Of a stretch of DNA of 64,000 nt, positions 17,249-26,602 are shown in pieces. The first letter of the stretch is position 1; the number at the start of each line of letters is the position of its first letter. The stretch spans positions 2,232,001-2,296,000 of the forward strand of contig NZ_CP044523.1 of assembly GCF_008831545.1 (NCBI RefSeq). The letters run 5' to 3'. The stretch comes from Halorussus halophilus. Lineage in GTDB: Archaea > Halobacteriota > Halobacteria > Halobacteriales > Haladaptataceae. The notes beneath the pieces are model-generated. The model was given only the letters and a program-made list of their open reading frames with translations, was not told the DNA's origin and made no database searches. The translations under genes and the position numbers were made by a program.

Positions 17249-18100
17249 ATGCCGATTTCGCGCCGGGGGTCCGGTGTCGTTCCAGCGACTCGCGCGCTCG
17301 CCTCGCAAGTCCACCCCGTGTTCATGCTCCCGCCAGTCGCCGCCTCGTGGTCCGGGAGCATGCTCGCGGGTGCGTTCGACCCGTTCGTCGGCGCGCTCCA
17401 CATGACCGCCATCTTCGCCGCGATGTACACCGCACACGTCAAGGACGGCTACGTGGACTTCTACGTCCGCGGCGAGGACGACGACCACCCGCTGACCGAA
17501 GGGGGATGCAGAGTCGTGCTCGGGATTGCGTCGGTCCTCTTTTTCGTCTGTCTCGCTGGCATCTGGGTCGTCGTCGGACCAATCGCGGTCCTGCTCACCC
17601 TGCCGGGGTGGCTCATCGGCTACCACCACGCGCCGCAGCTCGACATGAACCCCGTGACTGCGACGACTGGCTATCCGCTCGGCATCGCGCTGGCGATTCT
17701 GGGAAGCTACTACATGCAGGTCGGAACACTGGAACCGATTGCGCTCGCGTTCGCGCTCGTCTTCCTCGTCCTGCTGTCGGGCGTGAAAGTCGTTGACGAC
17801 GCTCAAGACTTCGAGTACGACCGCTCCATCGACAAGCGGACCATCGCAGTGGTGGTCGGCAAGCGGCGTGCCCGCACTGCCGCCTACGCGCTCATGCTGG
17901 TCGCACTCGCGCTCGTCGTCGCGTTCACCACGCTCGCGGTGTTTCCACCGAGTAGCGTCGCGGCAGTCGCGGGGTTCGGCGCAGTCGCCGTGGTCGCCCA
18001 CCGGGCCGACCCGGAACTAGCGACCATGCTACTCGTCCGGGGGTCGTACGTCTTCCTCGCGCTGTTGCTCGCGGCGGTCTGGTTCCGGCCGCTCGGGTGA
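17249..18100 (+). CDS. UbiA-family prenyltransferase-like membrane protein
   Basis: A 283-residue protein with about eight hydrophobic helices. The two Asp-rich loops of the UbiA superfamily are present but drifted: HVKDGYVDFYVRGEDDD and VVDDAQDFEYDRSIDKRT. It should attach an isoprenoid chain to an acceptor at the membrane face (quinone, lipid or heme precursor); the acceptor is unknown. I chose ATG 17249 because GGAGG at 17239-17243 is a well-spaced ribosome binding site; the GTG at 17225 lacks one. It overlaps nothing but begins close behind the aminotransferase, so co-transcription is likely. Confidence 0.82.
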   Translation: MPISRRGSGVVPATRALASQVHPVFMLPPVAASWSGSMLAGAFDPFVGALHMTAIFAAMYTAHVKDGYVDFYVRGEDDDHPLTEGGCRVVLGIASVLFFVCLAGIWVVVGPIAVLLTLPGWLIGYHHAPQLDMNPVTATTGYPLGIALAILGSYYMQVGTLEPIALAFALVFLVLLSGVKVVDDAQDFEYDRSIDKRTIAVVVGKRRARTAAYALMLVALALVVAFTTLAVFPPSSVAAVAGFGAVAVVAHRADPELATMLLVRGSYVFLALLLAAVWFRPLG

Positions 18101-18159
18101 GGCGATGCAATCGGAACCCACTGCCAATCTTTTTATCAGGTTCCTGTGTCGCTCGGCAC

Positions 18160-18651
18160 GTGCAAAAGACAGTTCTTGGTCCGGGGTTCGGCGAGGTAGA
18201 CTCAGACGAAATCGACCACGCTCGGTTCTCGTTCGGCGTTGCGACCGACCATCCCGACCACAAGCGAGTCGTCCTCTCGGGTCTCGCGGCAGATGGTGAA
18301 ACCGTCGGCGAACAGACGCGAGAGACGCTCGAACTGGTCGAGCGAACCCTCGCAGACGTAGGTGGGTCGATGGACGACCTGGTGACGATGCGCTGGTTCG
18401 TGGACTCCTCGATACTCTCTCGTGAGACACAGACGCGACTGCACGAAGTTCGCGCGGAGTTCTTCGACCCGCCACACTACCCCGCCTCCACGATGGTCGG
18501 CGCGGAACTACTCGGTGACGACGTGCTGGTCGAAATCGAGGCGGAAGCCGAGGTGCCGAACGACGAGTGGAAGACGACCGCAATCGTCGGCCGAGACCAC
18601 GAGGAACTGACCGCCAGCGAGGCCCGGGAGTTACTGTTGGAAGACGAGTAG
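18160..18651 (+). CDS. RidA/YjgF family protein
   Basis: 163 residues starting at GTG, with the RidA trimer fold: FSFGVATDHPDHKRVVLSGL, the helix ETLELVERTLADVG, and HYPASTMVGAELL near the C-terminal Arg/Glu pocket. Canonical RidA proteins hydrolyse reactive enamine/imine intermediates made by PLP enzymes; the pocket here is divergent, so activity is uncertain. A TATA-like CTTTTTATC (18129-18137) lies about 27 bp upstream, which sets a leaderless GTG start. The upstream extension to 18097 is rejected. Confidence 0.82.
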   Translation: MQKTVLGPGFGEVDSDEIDHARFSFGVATDHPDHKRVVLSGLAADGETVGEQTRETLELVERTLADVGGSMDDLVTMRWFVDSSILSRETQTRLHEVRAEFFDPPHYPASTMVGAELLGDDVLVEIEAEAEVPNDEWKTTAIVGRDHEELTASEARELLLEDE

Positions 18652-18746
18652 GCCACGACCGCAGTTAGTCACCGACTGGTTCTGCAGATATTAATTTCTG
18701 ATTTTTTAACCCTAGATTTAATAGATTGAGGATAGATTAAATTCCT

Positions 18747-19439
18747 ATGGCAGACGATAGCCATGACCAAGTGAACCGTAGAAAAGTGCTCTCCGCGGCA
18801 GGCGGGATAGGGTTCGGGTCGATAACCGGAATGTTCGGCTCGGACCTCGGTTCCCGGGAGACCGCCGAGAAGTTCAACAGTCAGACGGGAGTCGAAGAGG
18901 CGTTCGACGTCGTCGGTGACGACCTTCTGACCACGATGAGTCAATCGGAACACGTCGATAGTGGGATCGTTCCCTCGGTTTCCGACTTCGTTCCGACGAG
19001 TGCCGAAGAGTACTTCGAAGCCGAAGAAGGGACGTTGGTCACTCCGATGGTGAAAGACGGCCAAGCCACTGTCCGAATCGAGTACTCCAAGGACATCCCG
19101 GGCGGAGAAGTGGTGTTCAAACTGTTCCCGCTACTCGGGAAAGCCCAAGGACTCGTCGTCAACGCGAACGGCATCTCCGTCTTCAAGAGCGAAGACGGGA
19201 CGATTTCGGAGCAGAACTACGACCCCAAGGTCGAACCGCAAGCCTGTACCGGAAGCAACTGCCTCCAGTCGGAGGTCTGTCGGTGGCAACCGACCCGTCA
19301 CGAACACACGGAACTGTACTGTTGCTACCAGGACGGCGAGATAGTCGATTGCTGTTGGGGAAGTATCCAGTACTACGGCTGTGTTCCCGACTGCGACACG
19401 AACATCTGCGCAGATTACTGCCAGGGGACTTGCGGATAA
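18747..19439 (+). CDS. Tat-exported Cys-rich protein, halocin-like precursor candidate
   Basis: 230 residues. The N-terminus has a twin-arginine signal (VNRRKVLSAAGGIGFGS). Residues about 35-165 form a proregion with few cysteines, none before Cys167. The last 64 residues then hold twelve cysteines (167, 172, 178, 192, 193, 202, 203, 212, 216, 221, 225, 229) and end in TCG. This architecture of Tat signal, long proregion and small disulfide-rich C-terminal domain matches the halocin C8 precursor plan, though I see no residue-level match. A TATA-like GATTTAATAG (18714-18723) lies about 30 bp before the ATG in an AT-rich leader. No separate export or immunity gene is adjacent; in halocin C8 the proregion itself gives immunity. 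Confidence 0.75.
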   Translation: MADDSHDQVNRRKVLSAAGGIGFGSITGMFGSDLGSRETAEKFNSQTGVEEAFDVVGDDLLTTMSQSEHVDSGIVPSVSDFVPTSAEEYFEAEEGTLVTPMVKDGQATVRIEYSKDIPGGEVVFKLFPLLGKAQGLVVNANGISVFKSEDGTISEQNYDPKVEPQACTGSNCLQSEVCRWQPTRHEHTELYCCYQDGEIVDCCWGSIQYYGCVPDCDTNICADYCQGTCG

Positions 19440-19571
19440 TCCGAGTCGAGACGCCCACTTTTCGAGCGGCGTCTCGACGCAGTCGTACCGCGTTCTAATC
19501 GACCATCTATTGCCCCGCCGCAACGACTCGAACTGCGGAACGCTTGACCGTCTGGCACGCCAACGAAGACT

Positions 19572-20465
19572 ATGGCAACCGACGGTCCGTGGACGCACGA
19601 CCAGATACTCGTGAACGGCGTCCGACTGCACTACGTCGAAGCGGGCGAGAAAGACGCTCCTTTGGTCGTCCTCCTCCACGGCTTTCCGGAGTTCTGGTAC
19701 TCGTGGCGAGCGCAGATTCCGGCACTCGCCGACGCGGGGTTTCGCGTCGTCGCGCCCGACATGCGCGGGTACAACGAGTCGGAGAAACCCCACGGCGTGT
19801 CGAGCTATCGGTCCGAAGAACTCGTCGGCGACGTGGCTGGCCTCGTCCGCGAACTCGGCGAAGAGCAAGCCCACGTCGTCGGCCACGACTGGGGCGGCAT
19901 CGTCGCGTGGCAGACGGCGATACGACATCCCGAAATCGTGGACAGACTCGCCGTGCTGAACGCGCCACACCCCGGTGCGTACCGCCGAGAGTTACAACGG
20001 AACACGGACCAACTCCGCCGCTCGTGGTACGCGCTGTTCTTCCAACTGCCGTGGCTTCCCGAGCGACTACTGGGCGCACGAAATTGTGCGGTACTCGCCG
20101 ACTTGCCCGATTCCGCTACGAATCCCGAGGCGTTCACCGAGACGGACGTGCGCCGATACCGCGAGGCCGCCAGTCAACCCGGTGCGCTCAGGTCCGCACT
20201 CAACTACTACCGGGCGGCGTTCCGCGAGAACCTGCGGACCGAACTGCGCGCGCTCGTCGGCGGCGAGCGTCCAGACCAGTCCGTTCGCGCGCCAACACTC
20301 CTGCTCTGGGGTGAGCAGGACCCGGCGCTCTGCGTCGAGTTGACCGAAGAATTGGCGAAGTGGGTGCCCGACGTTCGCGTCGAGCGACTCCCCGACGCGA
20401 GTCACTGGGTGCAGAACGACGCGCCGGACCGAGTGAACGAGGCACTCGTCGAATTTTTGCGATAA
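19572..20465 (+). CDS. Alpha/beta hydrolase, epoxide hydrolase/dehalogenase-like
   Basis: 297 residues. The HGFPEFW oxyanion motif (His36) and the GHDWGG nucleophile elbow with Asp106 instead of Ser mark the epoxide hydrolase/haloalkane dehalogenase branch. The late acid lies in WGEQDPAL and the catalytic His in DASHWVQNDAP. A cap domain occupies about 130-225. The expected reaction is hydrolysis of an epoxide or similar small ring or halide through an alkyl-enzyme ester. It is a single gene, unrelated in strand context to the Cys-rich protein 132 bp upstream. Confidence 0.9.
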   Translation: MATDGPWTHDQILVNGVRLHYVEAGEKDAPLVVLLHGFPEFWYSWRAQIPALADAGFRVVAPDMRGYNESEKPHGVSSYRSEELVGDVAGLVRELGEEQAHVVGHDWGGIVAWQTAIRHPEIVDRLAVLNAPHPGAYRRELQRNTDQLRRSWYALFFQLPWLPERLLGARNCAVLADLPDSATNPEAFTETDVRRYREAASQPGALRSALNYYRAAFRENLRTELRALVGGERPDQSVRAPTLLLWGEQDPALCVELTEELAKWVPDVRVERLPDASHWVQNDAPDRVNEALVEFLR

Positions 20466-20561
20466 GGCAACAGAGAGACAGTCTAAAAACCGACAAGACG
20501 ATGTTGTGATACGTGTCTGACTGAGTTTCTTTAGCTTCGACCACGTAGGTAACGGTTGGAG

Positions 20562-20915
20562 ATGAGCGCACACAGTTTGAACGACACGTACACTTCGAAG
20601 TCCGACGACGACCACGAGCAGCCGGAACGCGTCCACGAGTCGCTCACCGCGGCAGGCGTCCTGTTCTCGCTGGTCGGCGTCTACATCGCTTTCTTCTCCG
20701 ATACGCTGCTGGCCACCGTCGGCTACGTCGCGACCGTCACGCTCGTCTTCGGAGGAATCGGCCTCCTCCTGCTCGCTGGCCGAGACCCGACGACGCTCCG
20801 ACGACTGCTGGAGACCAGTGGTCGCGTCATCGAGACGGTTCGCTCGACGGTCGCCGACGCACGGAGCAACTCGCGGTCCAGTCGCCGCAGTAGCGGTGGC
20901 CGCGACCGCCTCTGA
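20562..20915 (+). CDS. Small two-helix membrane protein
   Basis: 117 residues: a polar N-terminus rich in Asp/Ser, two transmembrane helices (about residues 35-53 and 58-75), and a basic Arg/Ser-rich tail (SNSRSSRRSSGGRDR), unusual in an acidic proteome and probably facing the cytoplasm or binding anionic lipid. ATG 20562 is preferred to the TTG two codons before. No family recognised. Confidence 0.72.
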   Translation: MSAHSLNDTYTSKSDDDHEQPERVHESLTAAGVLFSLVGVYIAFFSDTLLATVGYVATVTLVFGGIGLLLLAGRDPTTLRRLLETSGRVIETVRSTVADARSNSRSSRRSSGGRDRL

Positions 20916-21029
20916 ACCGACCGACTTCGAACGTACCGACCTGAATCGACCCTCGAACTCCCCCGCGGCCTGTCGGCCCCACTTCATCCCGGGTAACCTT
21001 TTTGGGTCCTCGCCACCCTCGACACCACG

Positions 21030-21668
21030 ATGCTACTCGTCCTCGAAAACGAAGTAGACCCGGAGACGCGCTACTTCGTCCCGGAGATTCGTCGCTATCT
21101 CGAAGACTCGGCGGTGTACACCTACGCCGACGAGGGCGGGCAACCGTCGCTGGAAGGCGTCGATGGCGTCGTCGTCAGTGGAAGTACTGCCGGCGTCTAC
21201 GAACGCGAAGCGTACCCGTGGATGGACGACGAGATTGCGCTCGTCCACGAACTCGTTGAGCGCGAGATACCGACCCTCGGGGTCTGTTTCGGCCACCAAC
21301 TCGTCAACACCGCACTCGGCGGCCGAGTCGAACACCACGGACTGACGAACGAACTGGTGCGAGCAAATTTGGACGCCGACCCGCTGTTCGACGGCGTGAA
21401 CGACGTCATTCCGGCCGTCCACGGCGACCACGTGGTCGAACGCGGCGACGGCATGGAACCCATCGCCAGCACGGACTACTACGAGAACTTCGCCACGCGC
21501 CACCGGGACGCCCCAGTCTGGACGGTACAGTACCATCCCGAGTTCACGAGCAACCTGCTCCCGCGAATCGAAGCGGACTTCGGGTGGCAAGAGAACGACC
21601 GCTCGTTCGAAGACGTGAGCGTCGAGCAGACGCTCCGGAACTTCGAAGCGTTGGCGAACGAACGGTAG
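21030..21668 (+). CDS. Class I glutamine amidotransferase (GuaA-N/GATase1-like)
   Basis: A 212-residue stand-alone GATase1 domain with the full triad: Cys86 in GVCFGHQL, and His169 and Glu171 in VQYHPEF. It releases ammonia from glutamine for a partner synthase. Archaeal GMP synthetase has its amidotransferase as a separate protein, but this sequence is longer and diverged, and no synthase gene is next to it, so GMP synthesis is only one option. A TATA-like CCTTTTTGGG (20997-21006) lies about 28 bp upstream. Confidence 0.88.
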   Translation: MLLVLENEVDPETRYFVPEIRRYLEDSAVYTYADEGGQPSLEGVDGVVVSGSTAGVYEREAYPWMDDEIALVHELVEREIPTLGVCFGHQLVNTALGGRVEHHGLTNELVRANLDADPLFDGVNDVIPAVHGDHVVERGDGMEPIASTDYYENFATRHRDAPVWTVQYHPEFTSNLLPRIEADFGWQENDRSFEDVSVEQTLRNFEALANER

Positions 21669-21725
21669 CGTCACTCGACTCCGTAGCCGAGTAACACTTT
21701 TCTACGAGGGGTGAACACGCATGCC

Positions 21726-22130
21726 ATGGACAGACGAGCAGTTTTGATCGCAACTGCGGTCCAGGCGAGTCTCGCAGTCGTCGTCCTCCGAGGGACACTC
21801 GACGTTTCGCTCTGGGTGGTCGTCCCGGTCGGTGGCGTCCTCGTCGGAGCTATCAGTCGAGGTTTCCAGTCGGAGTTGGCTGAAGGATTCCTCGTCGGAA
21901 CGGCAGCGACAGTACTCACAGTCCTCGCGTACTTTTTCGCGTTCGGGGGCTGGGCGGACGCGACATTACTCCTTCGGCAGATGGGAATAGCGTTCGGCTA
22001 CCAGTTATACGTGGTCTTATTTGCAGTATTCTCTACGCCACTCGTCGGACTGGCCAACGCCGCTACTGCGCTCGTCGGGTCGTCACTCCGGCGTCGAGTC
22101 GTGGCCCGACGCGAACGTGCGGAGTCGTAA
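21726..22130 (+). CDS. DUF5518-like four-helix membrane protein
   Basis: 134 residues with four hydrophobic helices; the Gly-rich GGVLVGAISRGFQSELAEGF resembles the glycine-zipper hairpin of haloarchaeal DUF5518-like membrane proteins. The tail is basic (RRRVVARRERAES). I chose ATG 21726 over GTG 21711. Function unknown. Confidence 0.72.
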   Translation: MDRRAVLIATAVQASLAVVVLRGTLDVSLWVVVPVGGVLVGAISRGFQSELAEGFLVGTAATVLTVLAYFFAFGGWADATLLLRQMGIAFGYQLYVVLFAVFSTPLVGLANAATALVGSSLRRRVVARRERAES

Positions 22131-22154
22131 CGACTGCAAAAATTCCACCACGCA

Positions 22155-23087
22155 TCATCCTGACTCGTTCCGGCGCACTCTGTGGGGCCGATACGGCCGA
22201 ACCCACGCCGGAATCTCACAGCCCAGCGCCCGAGAGCGACTCTCTATCGACGGGTGGGTCGCGAACAGCGAGAAGAGCCACGAGCGGTCGGCGTTCCACG
22301 GCACCGGCCCCGCCACGTCCTCGTCGTTGTCGCCCGTAGCGACGGCGGCGATTCGATACAGTGCCTCGGTGAGTTCGGCGGGCGACAGCAGTTGCGCGGC
22401 GAACTCGTCGGCGCGGTACTCTTCCAGTCGATTCGCGTAGCGACTCGCCGCGAGCGCGAGCGGTTCGACGCCTACGCTGAGAACGGCGCGAGCGAATTCG
22501 GCGCGGCGGTCCGAGAGCAGAGCGAGACCGAGGTACAGCGCGCTCCCGAGCGTGGCGACTGTCGGCCCGCTCCCTGCGAGTGCGGCCAGCCAGAACGCCG
22601 AGAAGCCGATAGTCTGTGGGAGGTAGAGCCGAATTGCGTCCGTATGCAAGTCATGTCCGAAGTGGCCGAGTTCGTGGGCGAGGATTGCGCGCAGGCCGGT
22701 CGGACCGACGACCATCAGCAGACGCGGGTCGATTGCGAGCATCGGATCGCCGTCGTCGTAGCCGACGCTCGCACCCGGCACGTCCATCTCGACCAGCATC
22801 GTCTTCGGCACTGGGCGGCCCGCTCGTTCGCAAATCTCGAACAGTGCGTGCTGGATTTCTGGGGTGTTGGTCAGGCGGTGAGTCTTGCCCGACTGGACGT
22901 CGAACTCGAACTGAAAGCGACCGCCGGAACGCCACGCCTGATAGGAGATGTACGCGACGGCAATCACCCCGAACGCGACGTACGGTGCAGGTGCCCCGGT
23001 TCGGAGGAGCGAGTAGATGCCGAAAGCGGCGACTGCGACGAGCGCGAAGGTAATCGTCCAGACGCGCACTGCCAGCGAACGCTCCAT
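22155..23087 (-). CDS. M48-family membrane metalloprotease (HtpX/Ste24-like)
   Basis: 310 residues. Two N-terminal transmembrane helices (about 10-30 and 35-50) precede the zinc site HELGH in AILAHELGHFGH, with the third ligand Glu in EEYRADEFAA. Two further hydrophobic helices follow the HELGH site (SAFWLAALAGSG and the next segment). HtpX-type enzymes degrade damaged membrane proteins with the active site facing the cytoplasm. The C-terminal THPSIESRSRAL is typical of the family. It is convergent with the small membrane gene ending at 22130. Confidence 0.9.
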   Translation of the reverse strand: MERSLAVRVWTITFALVAVAAFGIYSLLRTGAPAPYVAFGVIAVAYISYQAWRSGGRFQFEFDVQSGKTHRLTNTPEIQHALFEICERAGRPVPKTMLVEMDVPGASVGYDDGDPMLAIDPRLLMVVGPTGLRAILAHELGHFGHDLHTDAIRLYLPQTIGFSAFWLAALAGSGPTVATLGSALYLGLALLSDRRAEFARAVLSVGVEPLALAASRYANRLEEYRADEFAAQLLSPAELTEALYRIAAVATGDNDEDVAGPVPWNADRSWLFSLFATHPSIESRSRALGCEIPAWVRPYRPHRVRRNESG

Positions 23088-23175
23088 ATCGACGGCACGG
23101 CGGCGACTGTCGATAAGGTTTTACGTTTCTGCGCGCCGAGAACGCTGCCGCGACCGTTGGAAAATGGAATCGACT

Positions 23176-24021
23176 TCAGCGGTCGAACTCGTGGCCGTCG
23201 AGATAGACGTGGACGCCGTCGTCACAGCGAAGGTCGGTGAGTTCTCCAGTGAACCGGAAACTGTCGCCACCGCCCGCGACGGCACCCGTCACGACGTTGC
23301 CGTCGATGCAGTCTTCCGAATCGACGGTAATCCAACGGTGGTCGATGGCGTCGGGCGCACAACTCTTGGCAGACTTTTCTATGTGGTCGCCCGAGACTGC
23401 GAACTGGTAGTCGAGGACGGTCGAACCACCGCCCCCACAGAAGGTGACGTGGTGTTTCTCGCGGTCTTCGTCTCCCTTGCACTCACAGCGGTCGCGGCGT
23501 TTTTCGTCGTGTTTCTTCTTGCTACGCTTCTCCTCGCCGTATCTCCGAAAGTCGAGGGTGAGCGCGTTCCCGTAGCAGGTGCGCGTGTGGGTGACCGGGC
23601 AGGCGATGAGTCGGCACTTGTACTTCTCGGTCCCGAAGCCAGTGAGCGTGACGGCGACCCGGATGCTCGTCGCGCCGGTGACCACGCTGTGGAAGCCACC
23701 GTACCAGTCGTCTTCGCCGATGCGAGCGACCTGCGCGCCGACCTTGCAACGCCGAGAATCGACCCGGTCCATCCCGCCGATTCGGCCGCGGGTCTTCGCG
23801 CGGTCGCGACTGAGGACTTCGGCGTCGGTAGTTTCGACGTTCAGTGGCGGGCCGTCCTGCGCTCTCGCGGCCCCTGTCGCCGTGAGCAGGGAGCCGCCTG
23901 CCACCGCAGACGCGCTCCATCGCAGGACCGCCCGGCGCGAGGTCAAGTCGGTCGTGAGGCACTCTATGCAGGTCTGCTGTTCGTCTTCTCGCGGTCGTTC
24001 GGTGTTCTCTTCGTCGGTCAT
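23176..24021 (-). CDS. Tat-exported protein with Cys and a Lys/Arg-rich central segment
   Basis: 281 residues. After a polar N-terminus containing CIEC, the twin-arginine motif SRRAVLRW and a hydrophobic stretch ending ARAQDG form a Tat signal. The mature part has about ten cysteines and a basic, charged run around RRYGEEKRSKKKHDEKRRD, uncommon for an exported haloarchaeal protein; repeated His/Asp there could bind metal. It probably folds as a disulfide-stabilised beta domain (STVLDYQFAVSG and later strands). No family recognised. Confidence 0.75.
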   Translation of the reverse strand: MTDEENTERPREDEQQTCIECLTTDLTSRRAVLRWSASAVAGGSLLTATGAARAQDGPPLNVETTDAEVLSRDRAKTRGRIGGMDRVDSRRCKVGAQVARIGEDDWYGGFHSVVTGATSIRVAVTLTGFGTEKYKCRLIACPVTHTRTCYGNALTLDFRRYGEEKRSKKKHDEKRRDRCECKGDEDREKHHVTFCGGGGSTVLDYQFAVSGDHIEKSAKSCAPDAIDHRWITVDSEDCIDGNVVTGAVAGGGDSFRFTGELTDLRCDDGVHVYLDGHEFDR

Positions 24022-24220
24022 AGGCCACCGTATCGTCCGTCTCCGAACGTGTTAACACGATACGAGCGTTCAGTAAATTGACTGGAGTCAACGCCAGTTG
24101 GGGCAACTCGCTGCCGACTTCAGAGCGATTAATCGGGGTTCACGAACGTAACGGGCGTTACCGGTGAGAAACGACCGCGTGAAGAAAAAGGACTGCGTGA
24201 ATTCGACCGACTCCACGAAC

Positions 24221-25141
24221 TCAGAACTCCGCGACGACTTCGGGCACACAACCCACGTCTTCCTTGTAGTAGCCACAGTGGCTCGTCACGGAGTCGGCCA
24301 CGTCGTGGTCCTCGTAGTTGGCTGGCGGCGTGCCGTCACAGCCGACTTCACCCACGGCCTTCCCGAGTTCGTACGTTCCGTAGATGTCCTGCAATACTTG
24401 GTCGTCGCGCTTGTGGAAGTTGTCGAAGGAGGCCGCTGCCGTTTCGACGTCGGTGTGGTACTGATTGCCGTCGGCCACGCTGTGGTCGTCTGCCGCACCG
24501 CCGAGGAGCGAGGCCGACGCGACGAGGTTCTCGTAGCCGTTTTCGGCGAGCCATTCGAGGGTGCTGAGGACGACCCGCGCGCCCAGCGAGTGGCCGACGA
24601 GACGAAGCGTGAGGTCCGAATACCGACTGCGGGTGTCTTCGAGGAAATTACCGAGTTTCGGGCCGTTGCGTACGGCGACCTCCTTGGCCGACTCCCAATC
24701 GCGGTCGGACCCGTAACTGAAGCCGACGAACGATTCGCTGTAGTCGTTCGCGCGGAACGCCTGTTTCGCCGTGTCGAAGATGTCCAGTGCTTCTTGCTCG
24801 GGAACGTTCCATCCGTGGACGAACACGAGCAGTTCCTCGCCGCTGTAGACGCCCGCGAAGTCGCCCGCAGTCTCCCAATCGGTCTTCGTGTGTCCGTCGG
24901 TGAGCGTCACGCCGTCGGTACCGACCGTGAAGTGCCCGCGGGTCGTGACGCGCGGGAACGAGTCCGGACCACCGTCGTTCGAACCGCAGGCGGCGTCGAT
25001 AGTGTCGGCGGAAATGGCAGTTCCGCTCGCCCCGAAGACGCCGAGACCGGCGGTTGCCGTCACACCCACAGAGCGAAGTACGTCGCGGCGAGTGGACGTT
25101 TTCTGCCGCTCGTTTGCTCGGTTAGTTCCAGTATCGTCCAT
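24221..25141 (-). CDS. Tat-exported alpha/beta hydrolase (DUF900-like lipase fold)
   Basis: 306 residues with a Tat signal (STRRDVLRSVGV) and a mature hydrolase fold. VFVHGWN gives the oxyanion motif and LVGHSLGARV carries the Ser nucleophile. The Asp is possibly in LGGAADDHS, and a late His may lie in VTSHCGYY. The HGWN form resembles the DUF900 alpha/beta hydrolases. Six cysteines suggest disulfides outside the cell. Substrate unknown, possibly an ester or lipid. Confidence 0.84.
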   Translation of the reverse strand: MDDTGTNRANERQKTSTRRDVLRSVGVTATAGLGVFGASGTAISADTIDAACGSNDGGPDSFPRVTTRGHFTVGTDGVTLTDGHTKTDWETAGDFAGVYSGEELLVFVHGWNVPEQEALDIFDTAKQAFRANDYSESFVGFSYGSDRDWESAKEVAVRNGPKLGNFLEDTRSRYSDLTLRLVGHSLGARVVLSTLEWLAENGYENLVASASLLGGAADDHSVADGNQYHTDVETAAASFDNFHKRDDQVLQDIYGTYELGKAVGEVGCDGTPPANYEDHDVADSVTSHCGYYKEDVGCVPEVVAEF

Positions 25142-25292
25142 ACTTTGGATTGTGAATCTCGACGGTTTACATTGTTGGCTAGTACAGAAAACGGAGGGAC
25201 GAACGAAGTCGAATCGAGGAACAGAAATCGAGTGGGGGAGCGGAACCCGAACCAGACGACTGGAAATCGAACCGGGCGAGTCGAACGGGCCG

Positions 25293-26474
25293 TTACTTCG
25301 CCGTACTCACGATCTTTATTACGTCGCCCTCTTCCAGTTCGTAGTCGTCGCTGATGTCGCGCTTGCTCTTGGCATCGACTGCGTGCAGGTAGCCGTCGCC
25401 GATGTCGCTGTGGACCGCGTAGGCGAGATCCTTCGGGGTGGAACCTGTCGGCAGGAGGAACGCGTCGGGGAGGACGTTGCCCTTCGCGTCGGTCCACTTC
25501 GATTCGTTCTGAACGGGGTAGGCCGTGATTTGATCTAGCAGGTCGTAGACGGCGTAATCGAGCGCGTCCTGCACGCCGGTGCCGCTCCAATCTTGCATGA
25601 CTTCCCGAATCTTGTTCAGGCCCGCTTCTTGCTCGTCGCTCAACTCGCCCAGAATTTCGAAGTCGTCGTCGCCGGGGTCGTAGTCGATGGCTCCCGCGTT
25701 CTCGGCTTGGCGCAGGGCGAGTTCGCCTTCGGCGGTGGCGGGAATCACGGGCTTGCCGGTCTCCTTGAGTCGCTCGATGTTCTCTTGGGGAGCCACGTCA
25801 GCCTTGTTCGCCACGAGGATGATGGGCTTCGTTCGTTGGCGGATGTCCCGTGCGAGCGCTACCTGATGGTCGTCGGTCCACTCGCGAGGGTCGCTCGGGT
25901 AGTCGAGTTCACGCAGACTCGCGGCCACGTCGTACTCCGTCGCGCCGAAGCCAGTTAGCATGTCCGTCAGCGCCTCGTCGATGTCGAAGTCCGGCGAGCG
26001 AGACTTGCGCTCGACTGACTCCCAGTTTCTCTCGACGATGCTCGTGAGCCACTGGTCCATCTCCTCCTCGATGAAATCGACCTCCTCGACGGGGTCGTAG
26101 CTCCCGACTTCGACTGGTTCGCCCTCCTCGTTGGTCCCGCCGGAGGCGTCCACCACGTTGACGATTGCGTCGGCATTGGTCAGTTCGTCCAAGAACTGGT
26201 TGCCGAGGCCGCGGCCTTCGTGCGCGCCGGGAACGAGTCCGGCCACGTCGAGCAACTCGATTGGGACGTAGCGCTTGCCGTCGTGGCAGTTCTCGTCGCC
26301 ACAGCGTTCGTCGCGTTCGAGACAGGGACATTCCGTCCGAGCGTGGGTGACACCCCGATTCGCGTCGATGGTCGTGAACGGGTAGTTGGCCACGTCCACG
26401 TCGGCCATCGTCGCGGCCTTGTAGAACGTGGACTTGCCCGCGTTGGGTTTGCCCGCGAGCGCGATGGAAATCAT
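25293..26474 (-). CDS. YchF/OBG-related GTPase with TGS domain
   Basis: 393 residues: a P-loop GKPNAGKS at 8-15, switch [28 protein letters not shown] as G4, and a C-terminal TGS domain ([22 protein letters not shown] to EEGDVIKIV). This is the archaeal OBG-like family, which binds GTP or ATP and associates with ribosomes. The Cys-rich segment after G2 ([16 protein letters not shown]) resembles a small zinc insert of archaeal members. It is a single gene, with divergent non-coding DNA upstream. Confidence 0.93.
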   Translation of the reverse strand: MISIALAGKPNAGKSTFYKAATMADVDVANYPFTTIDANRGVTHARTECPCLERDERCGDENCHDGKRYVPIELLDVAGLVPGAHEGRGLGNQFLDELTNADAIVNVVDASGGTNEEGEPVEVGSYDPVEEVDFIEEEMDQWLTSIVERNWESVERKSRSPDFDIDEALTDMLTGFGATEYDVAASLRELDYPSDPREWTDDHQVALARDIRQRTKPIILVANKADVAPQENIERLKETGKPVIPATAEGELALRQAENAGAIDYDPGDDDFEILGELSDEQEAGLNKIREVMQDWSGTGVQDALDYAVYDLLDQITAYPVQNESKWTDAKGNVLPDAFLLPTGSTPKDLAYAVHSDIGDGYLHAVDAKSKRDISDDYELEEGDVIKIVSTAK

Positions 26475-26602
26475 GGTAAACAGTTCCAGCGTGCTGGGGA
26501 ACTAACTTTCGATATTTCAGGAGACGACGTGTGATGGGGTTTCTACCGATACGCTTTGAACCGCAGAAGTCAACGCAACTGTGACCGGCCAGAAAGCCCC
26601 GG

